In this document: one piece after another, positions 1-8,094 of the stretch | Layout of the letters: every line of letters starts with the position of its first letter | How positions within the stretch are numbered: position 1 is the first letter of the stretch | Source: a virus | Virus record (IMG/VR): IMGVR_UViG_3300041964_000026 | Span: 1-29,582 of that record | Length of the DNA stretch: 29,582 bases | Strand: one strand, 5' to 3' | Notes under the pieces: generated by a model | What the model saw: the letters and a program-made list of their open reading frames with translations, nothing else | Told to the model about the DNA's origin: nothing | Databases searched by the model: none | Position numbers and translations under genes: made by a program

Positions 1-540
1 TCGGACTGGTCGGTGATCCGGCTGGAGACGATGGACGGTTTCCAGTTCACTCCGACGTACGGGCCGGACAAGCGGCCGACGATCTGGAACCCGGAGGAGT
101 GGGGCGGCCGGATCCCCCGCTCGGAGGTCCACGCGGCGTGGGATGAGCTGGCCCGTCGCTACAGCTTGGTGCGGGTGTACTGCGACCCGCCGAAGTGGGA
201 CTCGGAGATCGACGACTGGGCTCTGCTGTACGGCGAGAACACGTTCGTGAAGTGGGCGACGTACCGGCCGGCGCAGATGTACGCCGCGCTGGAGCGGACG
301 GTCACCGACCTGGAGTCCGGGCGGATCACCACCGACAACTGCGAGATCACCCGCCGGCATGTGGGGAACACCCGCCGCGCGGCCCGCCCGGGTGAGCGGT
401 ACGTCCTGACCAAGCCGTCCGAGGCCGAGAAGATCGACGCCGCGATGTCTTCGGCGTTGGCGCATGAGGCTTGCGCGGATGTTCTGGCTGCTGGCTGGTC
501 GTCCGCTCCACCCGACCGACGTGTGATCGTCTACCGATAG
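1..540 (+). CDS. Terminase large subunit, C-terminal part (5' truncated by window)
   Basis: The frame is open from base 1, so only the C-terminal ~179 residues of the packaging motor's large subunit are present. This part holds the RNase H-like nuclease that cuts concatemeric DNA. Visible nuclease-type acidic sites are the YCDPPKWDSEID segment (about 170-215) and the C-terminal KIDAAMSSALAHEA segment (about 433-474), which match the usual pattern of phage terminase nuclease ends. The N-terminal Walker ATPase lies upstream of the window. It stops at TAG 538-540, four bases before the portal frame begins, the standard terminase-portal order. A GTG at 13 is an internal codon, not the start. No frame break is seen. 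Confidence 0.88.
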   Translation, partial: SDWSVIRLETMDGFQFTPTYGPDKRPTIWNPEEWGGRIPRSEVHAAWDELARRYSLVRVYCDPPKWDSEIDDWALLYGENTFVKWATYRPAQMYAALERTVTDLESGRITTDNCEITRRHVGNTRRAARPGERYVLTKPSEAEKIDAAMSSALAHEACADVLAAGWSSAPPDRRVIVYR

Positions 541-543
541 GGG

Positions 544-1936
544 GTGCGGCGGGTGGCTCTGTCCGACATCGAAGATGCCACGTTCCGCCGCCTCTCGTCT
601 GCCCTAACGAAATCGCAGCGGGACCTGGAGCGCCTCGACGCCTACTACGAGGGCATCCACCGCCTCGAGCAGTTGGGCTTGGCGGTGCCACCGGAGTTGG
701 GCCGGTTCGTCACGACCGTGAACTGGCCGCGGATCACCGTGGACTCGCTGGAGCAGCGCTGCGACGTGGAAGGCTTCCGCCTGACCGGGCAGGACTCCGC
801 CGACGACGAGCTGTGGAGTATCTGGCAATCCTCCGGCATGGACGAGGAGTCGCAGCAGGCGCACCTGGAGGCGCTCATCTTCGGCCGCTCCTATGTGTGT
901 GTGGGTACTCGCAGCCCGGATGACCCGGATCCGGACGTCCCGCTGATCACGGTGGAGTCGCCGTACGAGATGACCCACGAGGTGGATCCGCGGACTCGTC
1001 GGGTGACGGCCGCGCTGCGCCGGACGAAGGTGGCGGTGCCGCTGATCTCGGAGCACGCCACCTTGTACCTGCCGAACGAGACGGTGTGGCTGCAGCGCGT
1101 CGGCCGTTCCGGCTGGGTGGAAGTCGACCGGGACGAGCACAACATCGGCCGGCCGTTGGTGGTGCCGCTGCTGAACCGGTCGCGGCTCCGCAACCGGCAG
1201 GGCTCCTCGGAGATGGCCGATGTGCTGTCACTGACCGATGCGGCGTGCCGTGCGTTGGACCAACGCGCAGGTGGCGACCGAGGTCCTCGCCGTGCCGCAG
1301 CGCTACATCCTGGGTGCGTCCCCGACGGACTTCGTCGACCAGCACGGGAAGCCGTTGACGGCGTGGGAGACGTACTTCGGTGCGGTGTGGGCGCTGCAGT
1401 CGGGGGAGGCGAAGGTTGGTCAGTTCCAGGCGGCTGACCTGGGGAACTTCGAGAGGATCGTCAACCACTACGCCAACCTGGTGTCCGGCGTGTCCGGTCT
1501 GCCGACCCGGTTCTACGGGCAGTACACGACGAACCCGCCCAGCGAGGGCAGCATCGTGGCGGACGAGACCCGCCTGATCATGAACGCGCACCGGAAGCAC
1601 CGGGCGTGGGGCGGCACGTGGGAGCTGGTCAACCGCATCGTCCGTCGCATCCTGGACGGCGACTGGAACCCGGAACTCGCCCGCATGGAGACGCTGTGGC
1701 GCGCACCTGAGACCGACACGAAGGCTCAGGAGGCCGACGCCATCACGAAGCTGGTGGGCGCCCGCATTCTCCCGGTCGAAGCCGCGTGGGAGGAGCTTGG
1801 CTACTCGGCGACCCGCCGTCAGCAGCTCAAGCGGATGCGTGACGCGGAGATGGCAGTCGACCCGGTCTCCTTGCTCGCCGACCAGTTCAGGACGGCGACT
1901 GAGCCGGCCGCTGTCGTCCCGGCCCTCCCGCCGCTG
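544..1936 (+). CDS. Portal protein (one frameshift; end not certain)
   Basis: Predicted dodecameric portal at the capsid vertex, through which DNA enters and to which the connector proteins attach. The N-terminal part reads in one frame to about 1256 (ending ...TDAACRAL) and continues in the next frame as TNAQVATEVLAVPQRYILG. Removing one G from the GG at 1257-1258 restores a continuous portal. Family-like segments include the RFYGQYTTNPPSEGS stretch, the DETRLI helix and a C-terminal SATRRQQLKRMRDAEMA helix. Length of about 450-460 residues fits SPP1 gp6-like portals of actinophages. No stop separates it from the MuF-like protein that follows: the frame runs through to 2809. Either the two are fused or a portal stop was lost; a TGA at 1900-1902 would end the portal after one more single-base change. 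The boundary is set at the ATG 1937. Confidence 0.82.
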
Positions 1937-2809
1937 ATGTCCCTGCTTGACGTCGCGCTGTCGCACTACGACCGGCAGCAGGCCATCACCCGCGCCACCC
2001 AGGAAGCGGTCCGCCGCCTGTGGCTGGGGCTGGATCCGATCGACCTGGACGGGTCGTGGGTTGTCGATGGCCGACCGGATGTTGGTGACCGTTGCCGCGG
2101 CGCAGATGTTCGCGGCGCAGCAGGCCGACGGTACATCGACGAGGCTCTCGCCGAGCAGGACGCCGACACCGACGCGGTCGCGCGGGTGTCACCGGCGGCG
2201 TTCGCGGGTGTCGCCTCCGACGGCCGCAGCCTCGACGCGCTGCTGTACTCGGCGGTCATCGCGGTCAAGCAGGCACTGCAGTTGAGGGTTCCGACGTCGG
2301 GGGCGATGGCCCGGGGTGAGGCGACGCTGCTGCGGGTCGTCGGCACCCAGGTCCAGGACGCAGGCCGTGCTGCGGTCGGTGCGGGGATGGTGGCCCGTCC
2401 GCAGGTGACCGGCTGGACGCGGATGCTGTCCGGTCGTGCGTGCGGTCGGTGCGCGATCCTCGCCGGCCGGGTCTACCGGTACAGCGAAGGCTTCAAACGC
2501 CACCCTGGGTGTTCGTGCCGGCACATACCCGCAGTCGAGGATGCGCCCGACGACATCCGCACCGACCCGCGCGCCTACTTCGACAGCCTGCCCCGCCCGG
2601 AGCGGGAACGCCTGTTCGGGGTGAAGGCCACCGAGCAGATCCTCGCCGGGCAGGACATGAACCGGGTGGTCAACGCCTCCCGGGCGACCGCCACCGCCGG
2701 TGCCCGTCCTCGAGGTCCGGCCCGGGTCACCGCCGAGCAGATTTTCACCGGCACCCCGGACCGGGCTGCGGCTGTGGCCAGCCTGCGGCGCGCCGGTTTC
2801 CTCACCTGA
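1937..2809 (+). CDS. MuF-like capsid morphogenesis / minor head protein (two compensating indels)
   Basis: Minor head protein of the SPP1 gp7/Mu gpF type, which binds the portal and helps head assembly. It begins MSLLDVALSHYDRQQ at ATG 1937. The LWLGLDP, AAFAGVASDGR, VGTQVQDAGRAAVGAG and AGQDMNRVVNA segments are typical of actinophage versions. A Cys/His cluster CGRCAILAG...HPGCSCRHIP (about 2446-2530) is the characteristic putative metal site. Between about 2061 and 2131 the sense frame is displaced: an extra T in TT 2061-2062 and a missing G at 2130-2131 turn the segment MADRMLVTVAAAQMFAAQQ into nonsense in the open frame, and the correct frame resumes at YIDEALAEQ. It ends RRAGFLT. No toxin domain of the kind sometimes fused to MuF proteins is visible. 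It shares an uninterrupted frame with the portal. Confidence 0.82.
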   Translation: MSLLDVALSHYDRQQAITRATQEAVRRLWLGLDPIDLDGSWVVDGRPDVGDRCRGADVRGAAGRRYIDEALAEQDADTDAVARVSPAAFAGVASDGRSLDALLYSAVIAVKQALQLRVPTSGAMARGEATLLRVVGTQVQDAGRAAVGAGMVARPQVTGWTRMLSGRACGRCAILAGRVYRYSEGFKRHPGCSCRHIPAVEDAPDDIRTDPRAYFDSLPRPERERLFGVKATEQILAGQDMNRVVNASRATATAGARPRGPARVTAEQIFTGTPDRAAAVASLRRAGFLT

Positions 2810-2871
2810 CCGCTCCGCATCCGCGGGGTCCGCCCGTCACGGGCATCCACCATCCCGACACGGGAGCACAC

Positions 2872-3501
2872 ATGGCCGACGACACCCCCGACACCGCCCC
2901 TGAGCCGAAGGCCGACACCCCGACCCCTCCGGCTCCGAGCCCCCCGCCGTCCGCCCCGTCGAAGGGCGACCAGGGGTTCCCGGAGGACACGCCGCTCACC
3001 GAGATGACCGACGCGCAGCAGGCTGCGTACTGGAAGTCCCATGCTCGGCGCCATGAGGCCGTCGTCAAGTCGCGCGCCGACTACGACGAGCTCAAAGCAC
3101 AGGCCGCCGAGGCGAAGAAGCTCCGCAAGGAACGCGAAAGCGAGACCGAGAAGCTGATCCGCGAGGCCGGGGAGCAGGCCGCCGCCGCCGCCCGCGCCGA
3201 AGTCGCCCCCCAACTGGTCATGGCCGAGTTCCGGGCCGCCGCCGCCGGTGGGCGAATCGACGCCGCCCGCCTCGCCACCCTCACCGAGGACATCGACCTC
3301 ACCCGTTTCCTCACCAAGGACGGCACCGTGGACGTCGACCGGATCACCGCGAAGGTCGAGGCGTGGGCCCCGGCGGCCGAGCAGCGCAAACCCGCCCCGA
3401 AGCCGGACCCCACACAGGGCGCCCGGAACACCAAAACCTCCGGCACCGACGTGGGCCGGGAAATGTACGAGTCGCGCAGAAAGCCCGCGCGCACCCCCTG
3501 A
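2872..3501 (+). CDS. Capsid scaffolding protein
   Basis: A 209-residue acidic, charged, mostly helical protein. It has a Pro/Asp-rich N-terminus (residues 1-40), a central coiled-coil run rich in Ala, Glu, Lys and Arg (about residues 65-110, KAQAAEAKKLRKERESETEK), and a basic, Pro-rich C-terminal tail. This composition, and its place between the MuF-like and decoration/capsid genes, identify it as the internal scaffold that guides capsid shell assembly. It starts at ATG 2872 with a GGGAG box at 2862-2866; upstream codons in the same frame overlap the MuF-like gene and look non-coding. A DUF4355-like relationship is possible but cannot be confirmed by eye. Confidence 0.8.
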   Translation: MADDTPDTAPEPKADTPTPPAPSPPPSAPSKGDQGFPEDTPLTEMTDAQQAAYWKSHARRHEAVVKSRADYDELKAQAAEAKKLRKERESETEKLIREAGEQAAAAARAEVAPQLVMAEFRAAAAGGRIDAARLATLTEDIDLTRFLTKDGTVDVDRITAKVEAWAPAAEQRKPAPKPDPTQGARNTKTSGTDVGREMYESRRKPARTP

Positions 3502-3564
3502 CGCCGACACGGCGATGTGTGGACCGACACGGACCTCACCCCACCCCCTCACAGCTAGACCTAT

Positions 3565-3571
3565 AGGAGGA
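3565..3571 (+). promoter_or_regulatory. Strong ribosome binding site of the decoration protein gene
   Basis: AGGAGGA lies 7-8 bases before ATG 3579. It is a near-perfect anti-16S match and the best one in the head module, fitting a protein needed in hundreds of copies per particle. Confidence 0.75.
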
Positions 3572-3578
3572 ATCCAAG

Positions 3579-4268
3579 ATGCCCCGTCTCGCAACCGAGA
3601 CCTACGGCACGGGTGACCAGTCCTGGCTCGGGTCCACGCACGGCCTCTACAACAGCCGCACCGTGACCCCCGACCCGGCCCTGTTCACCACCGCCGCCTA
3701 CCCGAACGGCATCCCGTCGGGCACCCCGCTGGGTGAGGTGACCGCAACCGGGCTGGTCGGCCCGTACACCGGCGACTCGTCCGACGAGGTCCAGACCGTC
3801 ACCCAGGGCGGTACCGGTCTGACATCGTTCACCCTGACCTACGCCGGGCAGACCACCACCAGCCTGGCCGCGGCGTCCACCGCCGCGCAGGTCCAGGCCG
3901 CGCTGGTGGCGCTGTCCAACATCGGGCCGGGCGACGTCATCGTCACCGGCGGCACCGGTGGCCCCTACACGGTCATGTTCGCCGGGGACCTGGCGAACAC
4001 CGACGTCGCGCAGATGACGGCGACCCCCACCGGGGGCACCGGCACGGTGACCGTCGCGACCACCACTGCGGGCGGGGCTGATGTCGGCTCCGACGGCCGT
4101 CAGATCCTCGCGGGGTTCCTGGTCACCGACCAGAAGGCGCCCGGTGAGGCGGGCTGGCCGATGCTCGACCACGGCCGCATCACCGTGAACCACCTGCCCG
4201 TTCCGTTCGCGACCACAGGCCACAACACGACTGGGCAGTTCGTGTTCATCACCAGCACGGGGGCATGA
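3579..4268 (+). CDS. Head decoration protein with inserted beta-sandwich domain
   Basis: Located directly before the major capsid gene, where lambda gpD-like capsid-stabilising proteins lie. The N-terminus (residues 1-65, with the SGTPLGEVTATGLVGPY turn) and C-terminus (about 165-229, ILAGFLVTDQKAP... and ...FVFITSTGA) form the decoration fold. Between them lies a Gly/Thr-rich insert of about 95 residues (VTQGGTGLTSFTLTYAGQTT...VTVATTTAGG). Its pattern, with AAQVQAALVALSNIG and the GGTGGPYTVMFAG turn, matches a beta-sandwich module repeatedly found in phage surface proteins. The module would project from the capsid. It has the strong RBS at 3565 and is separated by three bases from the capsid gene. 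Confidence 0.78.
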   Translation: MPRLATETYGTGDQSWLGSTHGLYNSRTVTPDPALFTTAAYPNGIPSGTPLGEVTATGLVGPYTGDSSDEVQTVTQGGTGLTSFTLTYAGQTTTSLAAASTAAQVQAALVALSNIGPGDVIVTGGTGGPYTVMFAGDLANTDVAQMTATPTGGTGTVTVATTTAGGADVGSDGRQILAGFLVTDQKAPGEAGWPMLDHGRITVNHLPVPFATTGHNTTGQFVFITSTGA

Positions 4269-4271
4269 GCC

Positions 4272-5309
4272 ATGGCACTGTGGACTGACATCATCGACCC
4301 GGCGACCCTGTCCGGGTACGCGCGGGCCTCGATCGCCGACTACGAGTCCCGCAAGGGCACGCTGGCTCGCTGGCTCCCCAATCGGGACCTCAACGACATC
4401 GTCGCCCGCTTCGTGCAGGGCGGCACCGGCCTCATCGACGTCGCCAGGTTCCGCGCCTACGACGCGGAGCCCGAGATCGGCCGGCGGCCGCAGGGCAAGC
4501 GGGTCACCATCGAACTGCCCGCCCTGTCGGTGAACATCCCCGTCTCGGAGTACGAGCAGCTGCGGATGCGCGGCGGCACCCCCTCCGACGCCGCAGCTCT
4601 GGTCACCATCCAGAACACCACCGACGCGGTGGTCCGGGCCATCGCCGACTCGGTCGAACGGATGCGCGGTGTCGTGCTCACCACCGGGAAGGCGACGATC
4701 GACCAGAACAACTTCCAGTCCGACGACGACTTCGGTCGGCCCGCTGAGCACCAGCTCGTCGCGGGCGCGCTGTGGACCCTGCCGGCCACGTCCCGGCTGG
4801 AGTACCTGATGACGATCGTCGACGTCTTCCGGGACACCACCGGTGAGGACCCGGGCTCGCTCGTCATGTCGAGCCGCGTGTTCCGCGCCCTCGCCGCGGG
4901 CACGGAGTTCCAGACCCAGCTCATCAACGGCTCCGCCCGCCCGGCCACGGCCACGCAGGTGCGGGACACCGTCACCGGTGCTGGGCTGCCCGACATCTAC
5001 ATCTACGACCGGCGCGTGTCGGTCAACGGTGCGATGGTGCGGGCCCTGCGGGACGACACCATCCTGGTGCTGCCCGCGCCGGTGGACGTCAACGACTGGC
5101 AGGGCACCGACCTCGGGGCGACGTTCTGGGGTCGCACGCTGACCTCGACGGACGCTGACTGGGCGATCCCGGACACGGAGCAGCCCGGCATCGTCGCCGG
5201 AGTCTGGAAGAACGACAAGATCCCGATGGGTCTGGAAGTTCTGTCCGACGCCATCGCCCTGCCGGTCCTGGCCAACGCGGACCGCTCGCTGGCGGCCCGG
5301 GTTCTCTGA
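4272..5309 (+). CDS. Major capsid protein (lambda gpE-like)
   Basis: A 345-residue protein that forms the icosahedral shell. Recognisable features are the N-terminal MALWTDIIDPATLSGYAR, a segment with RGVVLTTGKATI in the middle, and a C-terminal region with WKNDKIPMGLEVLSDAIALPVLAN, typical of gpE-type HK97-fold capsids in actinophages. Length fits the family (about 330-350). It starts at ATG 4272, three bases after the decoration gene, and ends at TGA 5307-5309, directly before the next GTG at 5312. No frame break was seen, and it lies within the clean-reading part of the window. Confidence 0.9.
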   Translation: MALWTDIIDPATLSGYARASIADYESRKGTLARWLPNRDLNDIVARFVQGGTGLIDVARFRAYDAEPEIGRRPQGKRVTIELPALSVNIPVSEYEQLRMRGGTPSDAAALVTIQNTTDAVVRAIADSVERMRGVVLTTGKATIDQNNFQSDDDFGRPAEHQLVAGALWTLPATSRLEYLMTIVDVFRDTTGEDPGSLVMSSRVFRALAAGTEFQTQLINGSARPATATQVRDTVTGAGLPDIYIYDRRVSVNGAMVRALRDDTILVLPAPVDVNDWQGTDLGATFWGRTLTSTDADWAIPDTEQPGIVAGVWKNDKIPMGLEVLSDAIALPVLANADRSLAARVL

Positions 5310-5311
5310 CC

Positions 5312-5713
5312 GTGGCCCGCAAGCTCACTGCCGGGGTGGTCCTTCGCCGCCCCGGCAGCGGCGGTCAGGTGGTGTTCCTACCGGCGGGGTCGGACCTTCC
5401 GGGGTGGGCGGTCAGCCTCGTCGGCGACCATGTCCTCACCCCGGTCGACGCCAGCGAGTGGCAGCCCGATCCTGACGGGGTCGACTGGCCGGACCTCGAC
5501 GAAACCGACCCGGCGTCGTCCTGGTCACCTGACGGTGCGGCGGCCGCCGTGCCTGCCGCTCCGGCGGACCCGCCGCCTCCGAAGGCGGGGTCGGGTTCGT
5601 CCCGGGCGCGGTGGCTGGCCTACGCCGACACCCACGGTGTGACCGTGGACGCCGACGCCACCCGCAGCGACATCATCGCCGCCCTACACGCCGCCGGCGT
5701 CCCCACCGACTGA
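5312..5713 (+). CDS. Small head-module protein with C-terminal SAP/HeH-like motif
   Basis: A 133-residue protein starting at GTG 5312, two bases after the capsid stop. The N-terminal part (1-60) is compact and hydrophobic (GVVLRRPGSGGQVVFLPAG). A Pro/Ala linker (about 70-97) follows. The last ~35 residues, RARWLAYADTHGVTVDADA then TRSDIIAALHAAGV, resemble the helix-extension-helix pattern of SAP/Rho-N/LEM-type small domains, which often bind nucleic acid. Its place between capsid and connector genes suggests a head-associated or connector role. The function is not established. Confidence 0.7.
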   Translation: MARKLTAGVVLRRPGSGGQVVFLPAGSDLPGWAVSLVGDHVLTPVDASEWQPDPDGVDWPDLDETDPASSWSPDGAAAAVPAAPADPPPPKAGSGSSRARWLAYADTHGVTVDADATRSDIIAALHAAGVPTD

Positions 5714-5730
5714 CGAGGGGAGTCCCCGGT

Positions 5731-6102
5731 ATGGCTTCGTTCGCGACCGTCGAGGACATCGAAGCTCTGTGGCGGCCCCTCGGCGAGGATGAGGTGGTCG
5801 GCGCCTCGGTCCTCCTGGCGAGGGTGTCGGCGCTGGTCCGCACCCGCATCCCCGGCATCGACGCCCGGATCGGGGCGGACCCCAACCTGGGGGTTCTCGC
5901 CACCGGCGTGGTGGTGGATGCGGTGCTGCGGGTGCTGCGCAACCCGGAGGGTTACACCTCGGAGCAGATCGGGGCGTACGCCTACAGTCGCGCCGCGGGT
6001 GCCGCGGGTCTGTACCTGACGGACCTGGAGTGGGCGCTGCTGCTGCCGCCGACAGCGGCGCGGGGTGCGTTCACGATCCGGCCGTGGTCGCGGTCGCCAT
6101 GA
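5731..6102 (+). CDS. Head-tail connector, Gp15/Gp19-like adaptor
   Basis: A 123-residue protein. Its N-terminal FATVEDIEALWRPLGEDE and the following helices (LLARVSALVRTRIPGID...LRNPEGYTSEQ) match the small helical head-tail adaptor family (phage Gp15/Gp19/Gp42-like) that binds beneath the portal. It starts at ATG 5731, 17 bases after the preceding stop with a GAGGGGAG purine run. Its TGA overlaps the next gene's ATG at 6099 in an ATGA junction, indicating translational coupling within the connector set. Confidence 0.8.
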   Translation: MASFATVEDIEALWRPLGEDEVVGASVLLARVSALVRTRIPGIDARIGADPNLGVLATGVVVDAVLRVLRNPEGYTSEQIGAYAYSRAAGAAGLYLTDLEWALLLPPTAARGAFTIRPWSRSP

Positions 6103-6428
6103 TGCGGCTCCCCGACCCGGTGGTCATCGTCCGCGGGCCGGTCAAGGATGCATTCGGGGACCTACCCGCCGATGGGGTGGCGGAGCGGTTCTGCACGCGG
6201 GGGGCGTACGCCGACGCGGGCACCTCCGAGGACGTCACCAGCCGCGGCGCCACCGTCTCCACCACCTCCACCCTCTATCTGCCGTTCGGGACGGACGTTG
6301 TCCGCACCGACCGGATCGAGGTCCGGGGGCGGGTGTGGGAGATCGACGGCGACCCGCAGCACTGGCGGTCCCCACTGACCGGCACCCCAGCGACCACGGT
6401 CGTCAACCTGCGCTCGGTGAGGGGATAG
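6099..6428 (+). CDS. Head closure / head-tail stopper protein
   Basis: A 109-residue, mostly beta protein. The order adaptor, stopper, Gp10-like, terminator is the common connector layout, and the VRTDRIEVRGRVWEIDGDP motif is the usual signature of small head-closure proteins. It starts at ATG 6099 (or ATG 6102), overlapping the previous stop by four bases, and ends at TAG 6426-6428. Assignment rests on the motif, size and position. Confidence 0.75.
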   Translation: MMRLPDPVVIVRGPVKDAFGDLPADGVAERFCTRGAYADAGTSEDVTSRGATVSTTSTLYLPFGTDVVRTDRIEVRGRVWEIDGDPQHWRSPLTGTPATTVVNLRSVRG

Positions 6429-6430
6429 CC

Positions 6431-6754
6431 GTGCCCGCACCACGTCTGCAGATCAACCAGGCCGGGGTCCGGCGGATCCTGCAGTCCACGGAGATGCAGC
6501 GCGCGGTGGGCCGGGTCGGTGAGGACATCGCCGGTCGGGTGCGGGCTGCGCTGCCGCTGCGGAGCACCCCCCAGGGTGCGCCGTACAGCGGCCTGGCGGT
6601 GCGGGTGGAAACCACACCCAACGGCGGGGTCCGCCGGGACCGGGCCATGGCCTCGGTGATCGTGGCCGCACCCGCCCCGGACGAGGTGCGGTTCCCCGAC
6701 CGACGGCTGCGGTTCGGGGTTGTGGCCCGCGTCGCGGGGGAGGTGTCGTCGTGA
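6431..6754 (+). CDS. HK97 gp10-like / minor tail completion protein
   Basis: A 107-residue basic protein starting at GTG 6431, two bases after the preceding stop. The N-terminal LQINQAGVRRILQSTEMQRA and helical VGEDIAGRVRAALP segment, followed by a beta region, resemble HK97 gp10-like head-tail proteins. It sits between the stopper and terminator genes. Its TGA (6752-6754) overlaps the next GTG (6751) in a GTGA junction. The assignment is mainly by position and general pattern. Confidence 0.7.
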   Translation: MPAPRLQINQAGVRRILQSTEMQRAVGRVGEDIAGRVRAALPLRSTPQGAPYSGLAVRVETTPNGGVRRDRAMASVIVAAPAPDEVRFPDRRLRFGVVARVAGEVSS

Positions 6755-7140
6755 CCGACCTGCTGGCGGCGTTCCCCGACGTGGAAGCCGAGGTACTGCC
6801 GGTGGTACTGGCCGGCATCCAGGGCGCCACCGTGGGCACGGAGACACCCGCCAGCTTCGACCGGTACATCCGGGCGTTGCGGACCGGCGGCACCGACGAC
6901 GGCATCACCGACTCCCCGATCGTCGCGGTCACCACGTACGCGCCGTCCCGGGCGGAGTCGATGGCGATGACCGCCGAAGCCGCACGCCGGATCCGGGCGG
7001 CGGCTGCCACCACCGCCGGCGGCGTGCTCATCGACTACACGTCGGTGTACACCGGCCCGCTCGAGCAGCCCGACCAGAACCCCGACATCCGCGCGGTCAC
7101 GACGTACTACGTGATCGAGTACCGACGACCGAGAGGCTGA
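6751..7140 (+). CDS. Tail terminator protein
   Basis: A 129-residue protein, predicted to cap the tail tube and set its end during assembly. It starts at GTG 6751 in a GTGA overlap. The first ~20 residues (TDLLAAFPDVEAEVLPVVLA) and the C-terminal YVIEYRRPRG strand fit the alpha/beta terminator fold. The gene directly precedes the major tail protein, as expected. It reads without break. Confidence 0.75.
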   Translation: MTDLLAAFPDVEAEVLPVVLAGIQGATVGTETPASFDRYIRALRTGGTDDGITDSPIVAVTTYAPSRAESMAMTAEAARRIRAAAATTAGGVLIDYTSVYTGPLEQPDQNPDIRAVTTYYVIEYRRPRG

Positions 7141-7142
7141 CC

Positions 7143-7802
7143 ATGCCCGACTTGACCGCACTCCAGACCAGGCAGCAGAGCCTGATCCGCAAGGCCCTGA
7201 ACGGCGGGGTGTGGGTGGCGCCGTACGCGACGACCAGCCCGACCGCGCTGACGTCGGGCGCCTCCGCGGACCCGCAGACGCTGCCCGTCGGCTTCCTCGA
7301 CGTCGGCTACATCCTCAAGGACGACGGCCTCACCTTCTCCCGGGCCATCGAGAACAGCGACACGGTGTCGTGGGGTGCGTCGGAGCCGACCCGTCGCGAC
7401 ATCACCTCCGACGTCGACACGGTCTCCTTCTCCATGCAGGAGACGAAGCGCGCGACGTTGGAGCTGTACCACGGCGTCAACCTCGCCGCGCTCACCCCCA
7501 CCGCCGTCACCGGCGAGGTGTCGTTCACGAAGGCCGTGTCCCCGCAGACGATCTACCGCCGGTTCATGGCGATCTGCCAGGACGGCGCCGGAACCGACGC
7601 CATCTACATCGGGCGCTACCACCCGCGCTGGTCGGTGACCGGCGTCGAGGACCTGCAGTGGACCGACGGCACCGAGATTCGCTACCGCGTCACCGGCACC
7701 GCGTTCGCGGACTCGGTGCTCGGATTTTCTACACGCTTCACATTCGGAGGTCCCGGATGGCGTAGCGCGCTCGTGTCGATGGGCTTCCCGGCCGTCGCCT
7801 GA
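7143..7802 (+). CDS. Major tail protein (tail tube)
   Basis: A 219-residue protein that polymerises into the tail tube. Signature-like parts are GFLDVGYILKDDGLTFSRA near residue 60, the WGASEPTRRDITSD stretch, and a C-terminal RFTFGGPGWRSALVSMGF motif commonly seen at the end of actinophage tail tube proteins. It starts at ATG 7143, two bases after the terminator stop, and is followed by the chaperone region, which fixes its identity. No frame break. Confidence 0.87.
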   Translation: MPDLTALQTRQQSLIRKALNGGVWVAPYATTSPTALTSGASADPQTLPVGFLDVGYILKDDGLTFSRAIENSDTVSWGASEPTRRDITSDVDTVSFSMQETKRATLELYHGVNLAALTPTAVTGEVSFTKAVSPQTIYRRFMAICQDGAGTDAIYIGRYHPRWSVTGVEDLQWTDGTEIRYRVTGTAFADSVLGFSTRFTFGGPGWRSALVSMGFPAVA

Positions 7803-7833
7803 CCTTCACCCCGACCGACGAGAGGACCTGATC

Positions 7834-8094
7834 ATGGCAGCGAAGAAGGACCAGGCGGAGGCGCGGGAGCTGGCCGTCGTCACGCTCACCGACCCGGACG
7901 GCGCCAAGTACGGGGTCACCAGCCCCGCCGAGCTGTACAACCTGCTGTCGCGGGGCTACAGCCTGCCGCGGGGCACCGACGAGGCCGAGGCGGCGGAGCG
8001 GCTGGCCGGCAACGTCGGCGGCGAGCCTGCCGCGTCCACGGCCACCGTGTCCACCGGGACGGCACCGGCCAGCGGGTCGAGCGGGGCGGCGTGA
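7834..8094 (+). CDS. Small hypothetical tail-module protein
   Basis: An 86-residue protein starting at ATG 7834 with a GAGAGGA box at 7821-7827. The N-terminal two thirds are charged and contain VTLTDPDGAKYGVTSPAEL; the C-terminus is an Ala/Ser/Thr/Gly-rich tail that is probably disordered. It lies between the tail tube and the first chaperone and overlaps the latter by four bases (GTGA). No function is recognised; small proteins of this kind are common here in actinophages. Confidence 0.65.
   Translation: MAAKKDQAEARELAVVTLTDPDGAKYGVTSPAELYNLLSRGYSLPRGTDEAEAAERLAGNVGGEPAASTATVSTGTAPASGSSGAA

Noticed and set aside
2440-2809. MuF-linked toxin domain
   Set aside because: The C-terminal part matches ordinary MuF endings; no extra domain is present after the Cys/His motif.
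2575-3594. Long leftward open frame across the scaffold gene
   Set aside because: It is the antisense of a high-GC gene, Gly/Arg-rich and lacking protein-like pattern; the rightward scaffold frame is clearly better.
3561-4751. 396-codon leftward frame opposite decoration and capsid genes
   Set aside because: A composition artefact of GC-rich DNA opposite two certain genes.
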